Shown here: positions 8,346 to 17,766 of the stretch, piece after piece
How the letters are laid out: each line of letters begins with the position of its first letter
How positions within the stretch are numbered: position 1 is the stretch's first letter
NCBI GenBank assembly: GCA_003427395.1
Contig: BFEA01000165.1
Coordinates: forward strand, 2,469,182-2,494,899
Length of the DNA: 25,718 nucleotides
Origin: Chara braunii
Lineage: Eukaryota; Streptophyta; Charophyceae; Charales; Characeae
Direction of reading: 5' to 3'
Translations under genes and position numbers: made by a program
Notes under the pieces: generated by a model
The model's database searches: none
What the model was told of the DNA's origin: nothing
What the model saw: only the letters and a program-made list of their open reading frames with translations

Positions 8346-9221
8346 CTACACTAACTCCTGAATCACTAAGTCATCTTCATTGCTACTACCAGTGTCGCTC
8401 GAGAGCTTCGGCTCCTCTTTTCGGGGATCACTGCGTTCCGCAAGCTCCTTCCAGGTGATCATCCGGAGAGCTTCTCCGGGCGTCGGGGAAGTTTTTTGGG
8501 TTACTGCCATAGTTCTGAGGGTCAATCTCATAGGGATGGCGTATGGTTTCCCTCCCGTATTCCGGAGGACAATCGATTGTCTTTCGAAATCTAGGTTGGC
8601 CCGCAGAGCTGTGAGAGCGGGCTATCCTAAAAGAACATCGTATGTGCTCACATCTAATATGACGACATCTCCCAAAGCATGTACCTTTCCCAGTCGGAAA
8701 GCTACGTTGGTCATTCGTCCTACGGTCTTGATTTTCTCCTCATTTGCGGAGACGAGATGATCTCTGTCTGTTAGCATGATCAAGTCTTTTCTTCTTCCCG
8801 CTCTTTCTACTACCGTTAGTGAAATAGCCAAGACAGTGGCTCCTGAGTTGATGGTCGCGTTGTACGGGATTCCCCAAACCTCAATGTCACATTCGGCGGA
8901 CGTCCACGGGATCGCTTTGATCCGCAGAAAGTGATCATCTTTCTGTATTAGTCCCAATCGTATAGGGTCTGACTTACTGGCGGTGTTCGGGTTATCCTCA
9001 TGGATAGGGGCTTTTCGTGTTCGTTGCTTTGGCAAGGACGAATCGTTTTCTATTTGCCTTGCAATTTTGTAACATGTGCTCGTTAGCCTGTTCCGAAATG
9101 GATAACAGATGTTCGATCGGGAGGGGAATGCGGTGATCCTTGAAAGATGTTTAGGACATCTATTTCCCCAGTGACGAAGGTGGGTCCTCCCGATTCCATC
9201 TCCCCTGGAGAGGGTCTCCAC
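8346..9221 (-). pseudogene. Retropepsin-type protease segment of pol, active-site Asp lost
   Basis: The aspartic protease matures Gag-Pol. The diagnostic loop reads ATINSGATVLAIS: the catalytic Asp of the D-S/T-G triad is Asn (codon 8847-8849). The second conserved part is VSTYDVLLG, followed by TAG at 8622-8624 and then PALTALRANLDFERQ in the same frame down to 8346, typical of the end of gypsy proteases. The upstream part of this frame (9221 to about 8950) looks less protein-like and may be out of frame. The codon change fits loss of a methylated CpG (plus GTCG to GTTG). Confidence 0.8.
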
Positions 9222-9421
9222 TCCACCACCTCTCGCTATTCGTGTCCGGGTCTAATGGTTTTGATCATTCCCAGCCCCGGATATCCCAATGTCACGTACT
9301 GGTCCATGGGAATAAGTTCTGCGGCTTCTTCAGTAGTAGCTAGCGTACTCCCGTCTCCCTCCATTTCTTCCAGCGTCGCTCCTACTCTTCCTGACCCATT
9401 AGTGATGGGTGCCGCGGCCAC
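9090..9421 (-). pseudogene. Gag-pol linker reading frame
   Basis: This minus-strand frame overlaps the end of gag in a different register and gives protein-like text: ITNGSGRVGATLEEMEGDG, then IPMDQYVTLGYPGLGMI, a stop at 9236, then EMESGGPTFVTGEIDVLNIF. It is probably the start of pol, reached from gag by frameshifting or splicing. Another shift near 9000-9130 connects to the protease frame, which shares the gag register. Confidence 0.45.
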
Positions 9422-10472
9422 CGGTGCGCCTCCGACTCGAGCTTGCGCGGGTTGAATGGGGGCAGTCCCGAGCTATGTGTCCAGGCTGGTGACACGTGTA
9501 GCAAACACTCGGGTTGCCTGCCGCCCCGCCTATCGTCGGAGCCGGGGCCAATCCTAACTGTATTGGCGCGGGTCTTACGACAATGGGACGCATCGATCTC
9601 ATTAATGATTCAATCCTAGCATTATGCTCGCGCTGCTCCTTCTTGCTTTCCTGTATCAAACTAACTAGTGTTTTAGTCAGTTCCAGTATCGCAGCGGATT
9701 CGCTCGATCGTGTAGGGTTCTCGGACGAGGCTGGGGGAGCAGCCATCATGGGAATTGGTACCCCTGTGATTGCACCGGGAGCCGACCGTTTAGGTACAAT
9801 TTGCTCTTGATATGTGACAGGACCCAACACGAATCCCATGTTTTCGAATTTGTTTTGTAGCGCGGCGAGTTCTGTTTTGGATCTTGCTAATTCAGACGAA
9901 TTTCCCTCCCTAGGATAGTCTTCTCCTTCCAGGAAGCTCGCGGCAAACTTCCGTTCCATCTCTTTCGCTGCTGCCATGATCTGTTGCAGCGTGTGGTTAA
10001 TGGGGGAGAATTGTTTTCGCAGTTTCGCCCTCATTGTCATATTGTGGAGCCCGTCAATAAACAAATCTCTCCCTACCTGTTCGCCCCGCTCAGTTTCAAC
10101 AAACATTCGGCAAAACCGATTGCGATATTCCGTGACGAATTCGAGTGGTTTTTGGACTCTATCCTTGATCATGAAAAGAGCTTGTTCTGGATGAATGTAA
10201 TCGAAACGATTCAAAAAGTCTTGTTTGAATGTCGGAAGATCAATCCAAACGTATGTGCTGAACCAATGATGCGCGTCCTCTCCCAATCTGACGGGGATAT
10301 TGATTCGTGCTTCGTCATTGCTGTACTGCTGCGCTCGGAGCGTGGCCAGCCACACTCCCGCGAGATGATGCGCGGGATCAAAAAGGTAGAGATCGGGCGG
10401 GGCCACAGGTGCCCGTGCCCGCGGTGCTGGTACCTGATTGGGCTGGTTAGGATTTTGTTGATTGGCGTTCAT
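9399..10472 (-). CDS. Gag polyprotein with CCHC zinc knuckle (Ty3/gypsy)
   Basis: This is an intact 357-residue frame with an ATG at 10472-10470. Gag packages the element RNA into virus-like particles. The N-terminal third has the retrotransposon gag (capsid) pattern (LYLFDPAHHLAGVWLATLRA, DAHHWFSTY, FKQDFLNRFDY, LEFVTEYRNRF, FIDGLHNMTMRAKLRKQF). A central helical part follows with KTELAALQNKFENMGF and LVSLIQESKKEQREHNARIE. The single zinc knuckle CYTCHQPGHIARDC fits CX2CX4HX4C exactly, followed by a basic Ser/Arg/Gly tail. The frame stays open upstream to about 10581 and codes Arg-rich sequence (GRPKRRNAPRHDP), so the natural start may lie earlier. Confidence 0.9.
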   Translation of the reverse strand: MNANQQNPNQPNQVPAPRARAPVAPPDLYLFDPAHHLAGVWLATLRAQQYSNDEARINIPVRLGEDAHHWFSTYVWIDLPTFKQDFLNRFDYIHPEQALFMIKDRVQKPLEFVTEYRNRFCRMFVETERGEQVGRDLFIDGLHNMTMRAKLRKQFSPINHTLQQIMAAAKEMERKFAASFLEGEDYPREGNSSELARSKTELAALQNKFENMGFVLGPVTYQEQIVPKRSAPGAITGVPIPMMAAPPASSENPTRSSESAAILELTKTLVSLIQESKKEQREHNARIESLMRSMRPIVVRPAPIQLGLAPAPTIGGAAGNPSVCYTCHQPGHIARDCPHSTRASSSRRRTGGRGTHH

Positions 10473-10580
10473 ATTGATCGCCTGTCGGGCAGCCGACCTA
10501 CTTCTGGTTACTATAGGGTCGTGTCGTGGTGCGTTCCGCCGTTTGGGTCGCCCTCTGTTAGCCAGATCGTTCTGTGCTAA

Positions 10581-11822
10581 TTACCTTCTTGTTTTAATCC
10601 GGAAGCCTGCCATGTGGCGGCTTCGATACCAACCTCACGCCGAGCGCGACTTCCTGGTCGGAGCGGGATGGGGGCCCAGAAGTGCGAAAAGGGGGTGTGC
10701 CAAGGATTTGAGGAAAGTGGTGGTGGAGTCCCAAGTCGGAACTGAGATCTCCTGTGGCAAGTTTCGGGGGTATAAGCGCAAAGAGGGTGTGCACAGGTCA
10801 TATCTGGCGCTTCTAATTTTCGTAAGACGGAGGGTAGACCGCTTCTGGGCTTGATCACAAACGGGAAGCTGCTGATGTCGTGCAGCAGAAGGCAGATGGC
10901 ATGCGCAATGCATTTCAGATTAAAGGTCCCGGGTACCTTTCCACGATCACAGTACCGACAAACCTAAACACTCTTGCATTCTCGAACAAAATCCCAACAA
11001 CATTGCCCCTGCCAACGAACTCAACGTCCAAGCCTAAAGGAAACGGGAATCACCATCTCCTCTGGTTTCGCCTTCGTGGCCGGTCGTGCGGTTTGGCTAA
11101 TTGTCGGCGCTGCTCGGCCTCGATGCGGGTTTGCCAAGCGAATTTCGAGGCTCGATAGGCGTGGCGTTGCCAACACTTTTTGCACGGTATGCGGGGCCAG
11201 TAGCTAGCTATGGAATTCTGGATTTCTTAGGTTCCCCCGCCGTCTGAGTTGTTCACCTTCCCAGTATTCGCGGTATTTCGGGTCCCTCAGATTCTCACGA
11301 TCGAACATCCAAGGGAGACATTCCGTAGCCATGTCTGTTTAGCAAGCTCGATCCCTTGCATCCTTATACATGGTCTAAGCCTGACTCACGTAGACGAGCG
11401 CATGCGTGAGAATCAGCGGGTTGGTTCCGTATACATGCAAATACCCTACCCCTGCTACGTCGGGTGAGATCCGATCATTACATGCCATACACGTGACGAA
11501 AAGGGGGAAGGAGAGGACAAAGTTACGACTAAACCTAAGCATTCGTAATCGAGCGTTTTTAATCAGATCTGAGTGTATGGTTCACGCAAGTGAACAATAG
11601 ACAGAGACAAAACAGGCAGTGCCACACAAGATTGGAAATCCGAAAAGATCGCTAATAAAAGGGATTCACATTCATTCCATGCATACATACAAAATACAAA
11701 CGACAAGAAAGATCCGGGATGATTTACAAAAGAAGTCCAAAAAGAAGGCCGTAATGAGATCGACCATATCCGGATCCAAAATTGTACAGATGAACAGAAG
11801 AAAAGAGAAGGACAACGAAAAG
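10581..11822 (-). other. Retrotransposon 5' leader between LTR and gag
   Basis: About 1.24 kb separates the 5' LTR from gag, long for a gypsy leader. I see no conserved domain on either strand. A primer-binding site should lie next to 11823. The minus strand there reads TCTTTTCGTTGTCC..., with a nearby TGGATCCGG but no match to a tRNA 3' end that I recognise. Confidence 0.6.
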
Positions 11823-12883
11823 AACCTCATCCCACACCCACACAACTGCTCTCTCTCTCTCTTTCTCTCTTCGTGCTCCCGATGTGGGCAGTCCGGCGCC
11901 TCGCATCAACGCGTAGTTGTCACCCCGCTTGGTTTCGAGCATGCAAGACAGGTTCGCCCGTGTGTCACAGTGTTGTGGCCCCGCACATCAACCCCGCATA
12001 CCCGACACCAGCTCGTCGGATCGCCCAACTCTCACACTCACTCACCTTCCAAACTTGCGCGTTAGCCGACCCTCACTGATCGCGCTAACCTCGAAATTCT
12101 TAGAGAGCAAACTAATCGCGCTTGCGAAATTTATAGCATGCATGCTTGCGCTAAAGGTACGGGATTAAGCCCAGGTGGACAAGAGGAGAAGAGAGGAAGT
12201 GCCTACGTCTGCATGGCCAGGCCGCGGCATGGGGGTCGTAGCCACACTCCATGTGTCAATCCGGTCATGCAGGCGCTCCGACCAATTAGAACAGGGTATG
12301 TGTGGCGAGGAAGAAGGAGAAGGCGGGTAAACACGAGGGAAACCAAGAAAAAAGAAAGATACAGTTGCAATCGCGCCCGCCAAAAACGACAGTTACACAA
12401 GATTAAGGGCGCGATCTAGTCAGAGCCCAGTTCCCAGCGCAGCAAGATGCGCGCAAGCGCGGCGCACAAAATTCAGAGTACCTAAATTCCTAGCCTAAAT
12501 CCTAATTGCAACAGGAAATTTCAAAAAAGAAGAAAGGAAAAACACTTCCGCGAGCTCGTAGGGGCTCGATACCAGTTGAAAATTCAAAAACGATATTCCC
12601 GCGCGATGATCGCGCCAAAATTCCCAGTGCTCACAACAGAACAAGAAAGAAGCTATGGTACAGTTGTTCCTCGCGCTTACCAAGGCGTGGCTGCCCAACC
12701 GTTGGCACGGGATTTTCCTGACACCGATCCGACAACTCCCAGCAGAAAACGAAAAGAAAGGAGGACGTCCATGCAATTTGCCCGCCCGACCCATCTTTTC
12801 GCAACTCATCCATCCGACCCATATCATATCCCTAGGCAGCTTCGCGCAGAAAGTCGCGCGACTACAGAAAATAGTTCGTCACA
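11823..12883 (-). repeat. 5' LTR (right copy)
   Basis: It is the direct repeat of 1367-2425 and lies upstream of gag on the minus strand, so it would drive transcription. It begins TGTGACGAAC on that strand. It contains a (CT)n/(GA)n stretch near its inner end (about 11847-11872), where homology to the other LTR becomes hard to place. Confidence 0.92.
12129..12135 (-). promoter_or_regulatory. Candidate TATA box in 5' LTR
   Basis: The minus strand reads CTATAAATTTCG, about 750 bp into the LTR, and is conserved in the other LTR (1672-1678). It is the best TATA-like match for a retrotransposon promoter, but no start site can be confirmed. Confidence 0.45.
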
Positions 12884-13064
12884 GCGCACCTCGGTGCGTG
12901 GATTTGCGCACGAATTGTGCACCGCGCACTGGAAAAATTTGGTCCACAAAAAAAAAAAAAAGAGAGTAGGTGTTTTGTAATTTCTTAGGGCCCCCAACTC
13001 GGCAAACATGTTAAACTCACCGCGCGAGCTCAGGAACCGGCCGTGCCCCAAGCTCGAAATTTTC

Positions 13065-13115
13065 TTTTGGGTAAGGGCTGCAAAATTTCGATTTCTGCAG
13101 GCCCTTCCCCCAAAA
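13065..13115. repeat. Strong hairpin, about 18-bp stem
   Basis: ttttgggtaagggctgca on the left pairs with tgcaggcccttcccccaaaa on the right around a 10-14 nt A/T-rich loop (aaatttcgattt), allowing one or two mismatches or a bulge. Confidence 0.7.
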
Positions 13116-13276
13116 GTTTCTGAATGGCGAAGCATAAAATACTTTCAAAATAGGGCTCATTCCATCTTTTTTTTTAGACGGGGTATGAAAGATGTTCTTA
13201 CCGCACCCTTCTGCGAATCCCACACAGTGGTGGGGTAAGTTTGCAAAAAGGGGCAGTCACCTGATAACGACCTGCC

Positions 13277-13292
13277 CTGCGAATCTTCGCAG
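13277..13292. repeat. Short perfect hairpin
   Basis: ctgcgaatcttcgcag forms a 7-bp stem with a 2-nt loop, so it would really open to a 4 to 6 nt loop. Confidence 0.6.
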
Positions 13293-13323
13293 AGATCACA
13301 AGTTACGTTTTCTATGGCCAGCC

Positions 13324-13672
13324 GACCACCAATATATGCTGAAGATTTCCGTTCAGGTCTGCATGTCCGCAGTTATGGGTTAGGATGAAGACGTCCGTGG
13401 CTCTCTCGTTTTCTTGTTTTGCTTTTCTTACGAATACGTCCAGTGGGGTCTGCTCCACTTCTCACCAAATGCACGAAAGACATAGCATATGGCGGTGTAT
13501 GGTTCCATGTTTTAGCAGAAGATTCATTCTACTAATATTATATACATTTGGTGAGTGGTGTAGGGAGACCCTGAGAATCACGTGGAGACACGAACAGGGT
13601 CTAGCTGAACTGGTGACCCATAACTGTCGAGCTACAGCCCTGAACTCGAATCCACAGCATATATTGGTGGTC
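13324..13672. mobile_element. Inverted-repeat element with 56-bp arms
   Basis: The left arm 13324-13379 starts gaccaccaatatatgctg and ends gttatggg. The right arm 13617-13672 is its reverse complement with roughly a quarter of positions changed; the outer 18 bases and the inner end match best. The spacer holds a second, nested perfect inverted repeat (ctcaccaaatg 13461-13471, catttggtgag 13545-13555). There is no ORF inside, so a non-autonomous DNA element (MITE-like) is plausible. I see no clear target duplication. Confidence 0.6.
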
Positions 13673-13801
13673 TGCCCCCGTGTCTTTCGTGCATGACGAG
13701 GCCATCCTTCTCAGTGAAGCAGCGGCCCTTAATAGCTCCTCATGCGTTGTAGGAGCCATTTGTGGTACGTTGCAGGGGCTCTCGAATTGACATAAAGGGG
13801 A

Positions 13802-13807
<6 letters not shown>

Positions 13808-13842
<35 letters not shown>
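13808..13842. repeat. (TC)n microsatellite
   Basis: A pure TC tract next to a poly(T) tract that is the tail of the adjacent minus-strand retroposon. Confidence 0.95.
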
Positions 13843-13845
<3 letters not shown>

Positions 13846-13851
13846 GTCCTG

Positions 13852-14012
13852 TTTTTTTTTTTTTTTTTTTTTTTTTTTTTGTGAATAGCCCTTGCAATAT
13901 CGCTCTATCCTGGCAGTGGTAAGAGAACCGTCAGAATTGAGGGCTTATCTGTCGGGCTGCTCCATCTATTGGTGGGGAGCGGCACCTACTGGACACCGGG
14001 TCCAGCGTCCCA
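13852..14012 (-). mobile_element. Retroposed LINE/SINE-tail copy, minus strand
   Basis: A poly(T) of 29 (13852-13880) on the plus strand is the poly(A) tail of a minus-strand retroposon. Its core at 13961-14012 is the reverse complement of the segment at 16177-16229 and 22526-22580: gggacgctggaccc ... ccccaccaatagatgga. It is probably a 5'-truncated LINE copy or a SINE that uses the LINE tail. Confidence 0.7.
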
Positions 14013-14240
14013 TTGATACATCTTGTAATACAGATATTACTGTTTGTTGTTTCCTAGGGTTGTGGTGATTGTTGTCTCAGCCCGGGTCTACATCAACAAT
14101 GGTGTATCATTTATCGAAATTCCGAAAATAAAACTGCCTTGGTAAAGCATCAAAAGAGCACACAACCCCCGTGTCTTAATTACTAGGGGACTATGGTGAT
14201 TGCCGGCCATTATGTTCATTTCAGGATTTTTTCTTTCATT

Positions 14241-14312
14241 GGACCCCAACATAGAATTGAACCGGCGGTCTTTGGTGCAATAGCCCGACGCATCAACCAC
14301 TACGGCCATGAC
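14241..14312 (-). repeat. tRNA-derived SINE head (A and B boxes)
   Basis: On the minus strand, TGGCCGTAGTGGTTGAT (14308-14292) resembles an RNA polymerase III A box, and CCGGTTCAATTCT (14265-14253) a B box, at tRNA-like spacing. The anticodon arm and acceptor pairing are poor, so this is a retroposon head and not a tRNA gene. The body may extend to about 14100. Confidence 0.6.
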
Positions 14313-14486
14313 ACGGTGTCTGAAAGTCGAGCCATACCAGACATGACATCAACCCCGCCTCTGCATGGCTGTAGTATTCAATTTGGCGGCTCACTCGCCC
14401 ACATGACATCACTTGAAGAGTTTGATACCCCGCCTGTTGCAGCGGCACATGGGCCTTCCTCACGCTGATACCCGGTTTGGGTAGTA

Positions 14487-14591
14487 CCGTCTTCCCCCAA
14501 AGATAACGCACGATGGTAATGAATGTATACAAGCTAGGTTTCTAGTCAAGTACAGTCAAAATCAGGGTGTGTTGTGTTCGAGGGAGGACGG
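14487..14591. mobile_element. MITE copy A, TA target, CCGTCTTCCCCC termini
   Basis: This 105 bp element starts ccgtcttcccccaaagataacgc and ends with the inverted complement (gtgttgtgttcgagggaggacgg). It is flanked by TA on the left and TT on the right. A better-preserved copy is at 19732-19835 with TA on both sides. The TA target and small size suggest a Tc1/mariner or pogo-like non-autonomous element. Confidence 0.8.
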
Positions 14592-14641
14592 TTGTTACTC
14601 GCCCCTTATGAGACCCCCATAAAGGGGTACACACATAGTGA

Positions 14642-15742
14642 ATGGCATGTGAGGGGTCCGCCCATGGCCCTCTCACTCCAAAAATGCATGCAAAAACTAG
14701 CCGAGCCAGTTTTTTCCGCAACTGTGTAACCCAGCCTGATGGGGGCATGGGGCCTAGAGTTTTGGAAGAGAAAGGGCAGAGGGTGGTGATCCAGCCCTTC
14801 AAATCAATCCAGGACCTGGCTCTGGACCCAGAAGAATGGACATGGGAACCCCCCCAGCAGAGGGGAGGCCCCAAAGCAGGTCACATCAGCTTCCACCAGT
14901 TGTCGGTCAAATCAGCCTATAAAATGCTCAGACCTAAAAGACGGCTGAGAGACATAGTAAACGACTGATGGGCCAGACACCTAAATGTGGATCGCTCCCT
15001 TCTGACTCCAATTAAATGGTTCCAAGAACAGAAAGCAAAACCCATGAAAATCACATCCCTACAGTGGCAGATTGCCCACCGCTGTCTGCCAACAAATGAC
15101 TGGTTGTCCGACTGTACTAATTTAGAACAAAAAGGTTTGCTGCTTCCGTGGTGCCAATGGTGTCAGAGCCTTTTCCCTTTCTACACGAAGGGGGAAACCA
15201 TCGAACACATCTTCATGCAATGCCCGATCGCCCAATTCATATAGAGATGGTGGGATCGCATATGGAGAAAGATGGAATCTGCAATTCCCTGGCCCTGGTC
15301 TTGGCAAAACATATTGGTCGGCCATTGGCCACAAGCAGAAGCAGCCACGACCTTCGTAGAGAATATGTACAGACTTGGAAGGAGAGCGGTGATATGGGCA
15401 CTTTGGTGGCAGAGATGCACGCTGGCGATGGAAAAGGTGAGAGTAGAGGAACCAGAAATCACCCAACAGATTCAGCATCAGGTACATTTCGAACTCACCC
15501 AAATGTGGCTAGACACAAAGCACAGTTAGACCTCTTTAAACAAGTAGGAGATGTTAGGAAACAGATCACAACATTTTGCACAGACTGGGTAGGAGGGAAG
15601 AGAGAAGGATGGATTGCAAGAGTAGAATGGAGCGGAGACAGGGGAGAGGGACATAGGGACTTGGAAGAGATGATAGACTACCGCCTAAGCTTCAAAGACT
15701 GGAAAAACATAGAACCCTCATTCCCACTTCGCCCCCCCCCCT
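14642..15742 (+). pseudogene. LINE ORF2 C-terminal region with zinc-finger (zf-RVT-like)
   Basis: One frame gives ISFHQLSVKSAYKMLRPKRR, a stop at 14966-14968, then SLQWQIAHRCLPTNDWL, then WCQWC with ETIEHIFMQCPIA, a stop at 15242-15244, then further Trp-rich sequence to a stop at 15527-15529. The C-x2-C ... H-x4-C arrangement followed by WW is the knuckle found after the reverse transcriptase of plant LINEs. Near 15520 the coding text shifts to another frame (FCTDWVGGKREGWIARVEWS, then DLEEMIDYRLSFKDW) and ends at 15742. The catalytic endonuclease and reverse transcriptase parts are absent. The copy is dead. Confidence 0.85.
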
Positions 15743-16297
15743 GATTTTCCAGACCCTTTCCCACCCCATGCTCTTTCCCTGGTAGAGATCCTGTCCTGAA
15801 TGATAAAATTGTGTAACCCATTCTTCTACACATTCTTACTCATACAAGGAACTCCTCCCTGGACCCCCCCGGGGAGGTTTTTCTTCTGCTAACAGCCATT
15901 TTTCCTTCTTTTCGCTGCTCAGTGAACCCCCCCTTCTACGGATTGGGGCAGTCAATGCTGGCAGCCTGAGCACTCTAAACAAGAAAGTATGGGGGACTGG
16001 GAGGGGGAGGGAGGAACTAGTGTGTATCAGTAGGTATCCGGCGCCGGGCTCAGGGTGAAGGAGTTCCCCCTTCCCTTCAAATATCCTGCTCAGTCAATCC
16101 CCTGGATCCCAGGGTAATCAATGCTGGCAGGGACCTCCCCCCGTATTTCTGATGTACTCTATATCCAATCTGTATATGGGACGCTGGACCTGTTTTCCAG
16201 CAGGTGATGCTCCCCACCAATAGATGGAGCCTCTCACTAGGTGCTAGTGGTGTCTGCTCTTATCAGCACCACTAACACTGGCGGGGCCATGTTAAAC
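15743..16297 (+). other. LINE 3' UTR and shared tail
   Basis: Non-coding, with internal near-duplicate segments: ggggcagtcaatgctggcag (about 15945) and gggtaatcaatgctggcagg (about 16110). The last part (16177-16229) is the shared tail core gggacgctggacc ... accaatagatggag. Confidence 0.65.
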
Positions 16298-16312
16298 AAA
16301 AAAAAAAAAAAA

Positions 16313-17209
16313 GAGGTTTCTAAAATTCTGATACATAAGTTCCCGGATTCTAATCGGTTTTAGGCCTTCAACGCGGTGACTGAATCTGTGCGCCGCGGGG
16401 GTCCATATGCATTTGAATCATAGCCTCCCCAGAGGGGGCCTAAGACCCCCTGCTGGGGTACTGGTGGTTTACGCTTGTCCTGGTAGGATAGTAGTTGATC
16501 ATGAAGCCTCTCTATGGGACTGCAGATAAGGCCAGAGGTGTGGTTCGCTGCCTTAAAGGGAGGGTGAGTGAGTTGGGGTCCACTGCAGTTCAGACCAGGC
16601 ATCAGGGTGATAGTATATGCTGAACTCCTCCCTCCAAGGAAGTTCAATGAACCTAGACTGGACACACAAGTGGGAGTTGATGGCAAGAGTGGGGTAACTT
16701 GGACACCCCCCTACTGAAAGAGAATGTGGAAAGTTCTTCCAACTTCTTTCCCTTTGAAGAATGAACGTGGTTTCTCTTTGGACGTTTTTCTGTCTAGCTT
16801 CATAATTCTTAGCGAAAAGTATATAGGGAAGACTATTCAGGAACTGGACCAAATCCTGAAGCTCCCTAGAATAGAAAGAACCCACGATCAGCGGCACGTG
16901 GGCCTTCCTCTCGCGCAATTAGATAAGTGCACAATGCACAGACATCATCAGAAGGACACGCACAACTGAAAAAACACAGATACAGAAACGCGAAAGACGA
17001 AGTTCACACAACTTATCCCAGACGCAGTCATAGTCATCTCACTCGAGCACCCTAAGCTTCCCCTCCAACCCACTCATCTCACTTCAGCTCTGCCGAACAG
17101 ACCCAGCAACGAAATTTATCCCTCCTCACAGCACGACCACAGACCCCCCCCCGGTTACCGCACACAACTACCCCCTCATTTCAATGCATCACCCCGAATC
17201 AGCCCAACA
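16313..17209. other. Unassigned stretch
   Basis: No gene is supported. 16463-16478 (ggggtactggtggttta) resembles the end of the TTAA-type inverted-repeat family at 25290-25461, but no partner end is evident. A segment cagcggcacrtgggccttcctc occurs both at about 14441 and about 16890, so an older dispersed repeat is likely. Confidence 0.5.
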
Positions 17210-17375
17210 CAGTCTGACAGGAGTATAACGAATAGGATTAAGGAAGGAGCCCCCCCGAGTGTTTACCGTTTTTAAATTAGCAGAAAACAGCTTAGGACAG
17301 ACTGGCAGGAGTATAACCAAAAGAGTATAGAAGGGTACCCAGCGAGGGTTTAGGGTTTTAGCAGAAAGAAACAGG
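17210..17375. repeat. Diverged tandem duplication, about 85 bp units
   Basis: Unit 1 (17210-17297) begins cagtctgacaggagtataac and unit 2 (17298 to about 17375) begins cagactggcaggagtataac. Both then pass a gtttaccg/gtttaggg segment and tagcagaaa. The copies differ by several indels. Confidence 0.7.
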
Positions 17376-17733
17376 TGAGGCAGGATAGAGGAGGGGGTAG
17401 TTCGGATATAGAACACTCTGCTCAAGAGCCTGAAGAACAGCTGGCAGCTAGAAAAACTGAGAGGAGCACAGGAGGGTACAGACAACATAGAGAGCAAAGG
17501 GGATAGGCCCCAGATTTAGATATTACTATGGGTTAACTTAGGCAGGGGTGAGGATACGTATGTCGGAAGTAAAAAATCAATGCTTAAGAAAAAAAAATAA
17601 AAAATCAATGCCGCCCACTCGGGTCTACCTACCATAAAGAGGAGAAGCGTTTGTGTGAGTCCATGATGTATTTGCGACTTGCCAGTGGAATAGGAACCGG
17701 AATGACACTCCTCAGAATGGATATGGACATATT
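17376..17733. other. Unassigned A-rich stretch
   Basis: Nothing coding is recognised. It contains a short direct repeat aaaaaatcaatgc (about 17571 and 17600) separated by an A tract. Confidence 0.5.
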
Positions 17734-17766
17734 ATGGAGCCAGATCCATAAGGCTGTGCGTGTTTT
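17734..17766 (-). repeat. Palindrome-bearing repeat, inverted copy
   Basis: tggagccagatccataaggc is the reverse complement, with small changes, of the segment at about 17953-17978 and 18088-18113. It is the third copy of that repeat, in opposite orientation. Confidence 0.65.

Larger units (their letters stand above)
1367..12883 (-). mobile_element. Ty3/gypsy LTR retrotransposon with PHD-type finger in pol and extra 3' coding region
   Basis: Two direct repeats of about 1.06 kb bound a minus-strand gag-pol. The order on the minus strand is LTR (12883-11823), leader, gag (10472-9399), protease (to about 8346), reverse transcriptase and RNase H (about 8030-6322), PHD-type finger and integrase (about 6230-4980), integrase C-terminal part (4890-4609), extra coding region (4612-2579), LTR (2425-1367). 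RT before integrase is the Ty3/gypsy order. The minus-strand LTR starts TGTGACGAAC; the other end is blurred by GA-rich sequence. I did not find a clear target-site duplication, primer-binding site or polypurine tract. Gag is intact while pol has many stops and frameshifts, so the copy is not autonomous. Confidence 0.9.
12884..13323. other. Non-coding flank with dyad-rich sequence
   Basis: Right after the LTR is gcgcacctcggtgcg and nearby dyads (12884-12935), followed by an A tract (12948-12961). No coding sequence is recognised. The region contains the hairpins at 13065-13115 and 13277-13292. Confidence 0.6.
14600..16312 (+). mobile_element. 5'-truncated LINE with poly(A) tail
   Basis: The element holds only the C-terminal part of LINE ORF2 (about 14640-15742), a long 3' UTR and a 15-base A tract (16298-16312). 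The left limit is uncertain, directly after the MITE at 14487-14591. The 3' UTR tail (16177-16297) shares its sequence with several other short poly(A)-ended copies in the window. Confidence 0.8.

Noticed and set aside
11780-11822. A primer-binding site next to the 5' LTR
   Set aside because: TGGATCCGG occurs nearby, but I cannot match it to a tRNA 3' end and its distance from the LTR edge is unclear.
16360-16918. Minus-strand open frames that look weakly protein-like
   Set aside because: No domain, no splice signals that fit and no continuity with neighbours.
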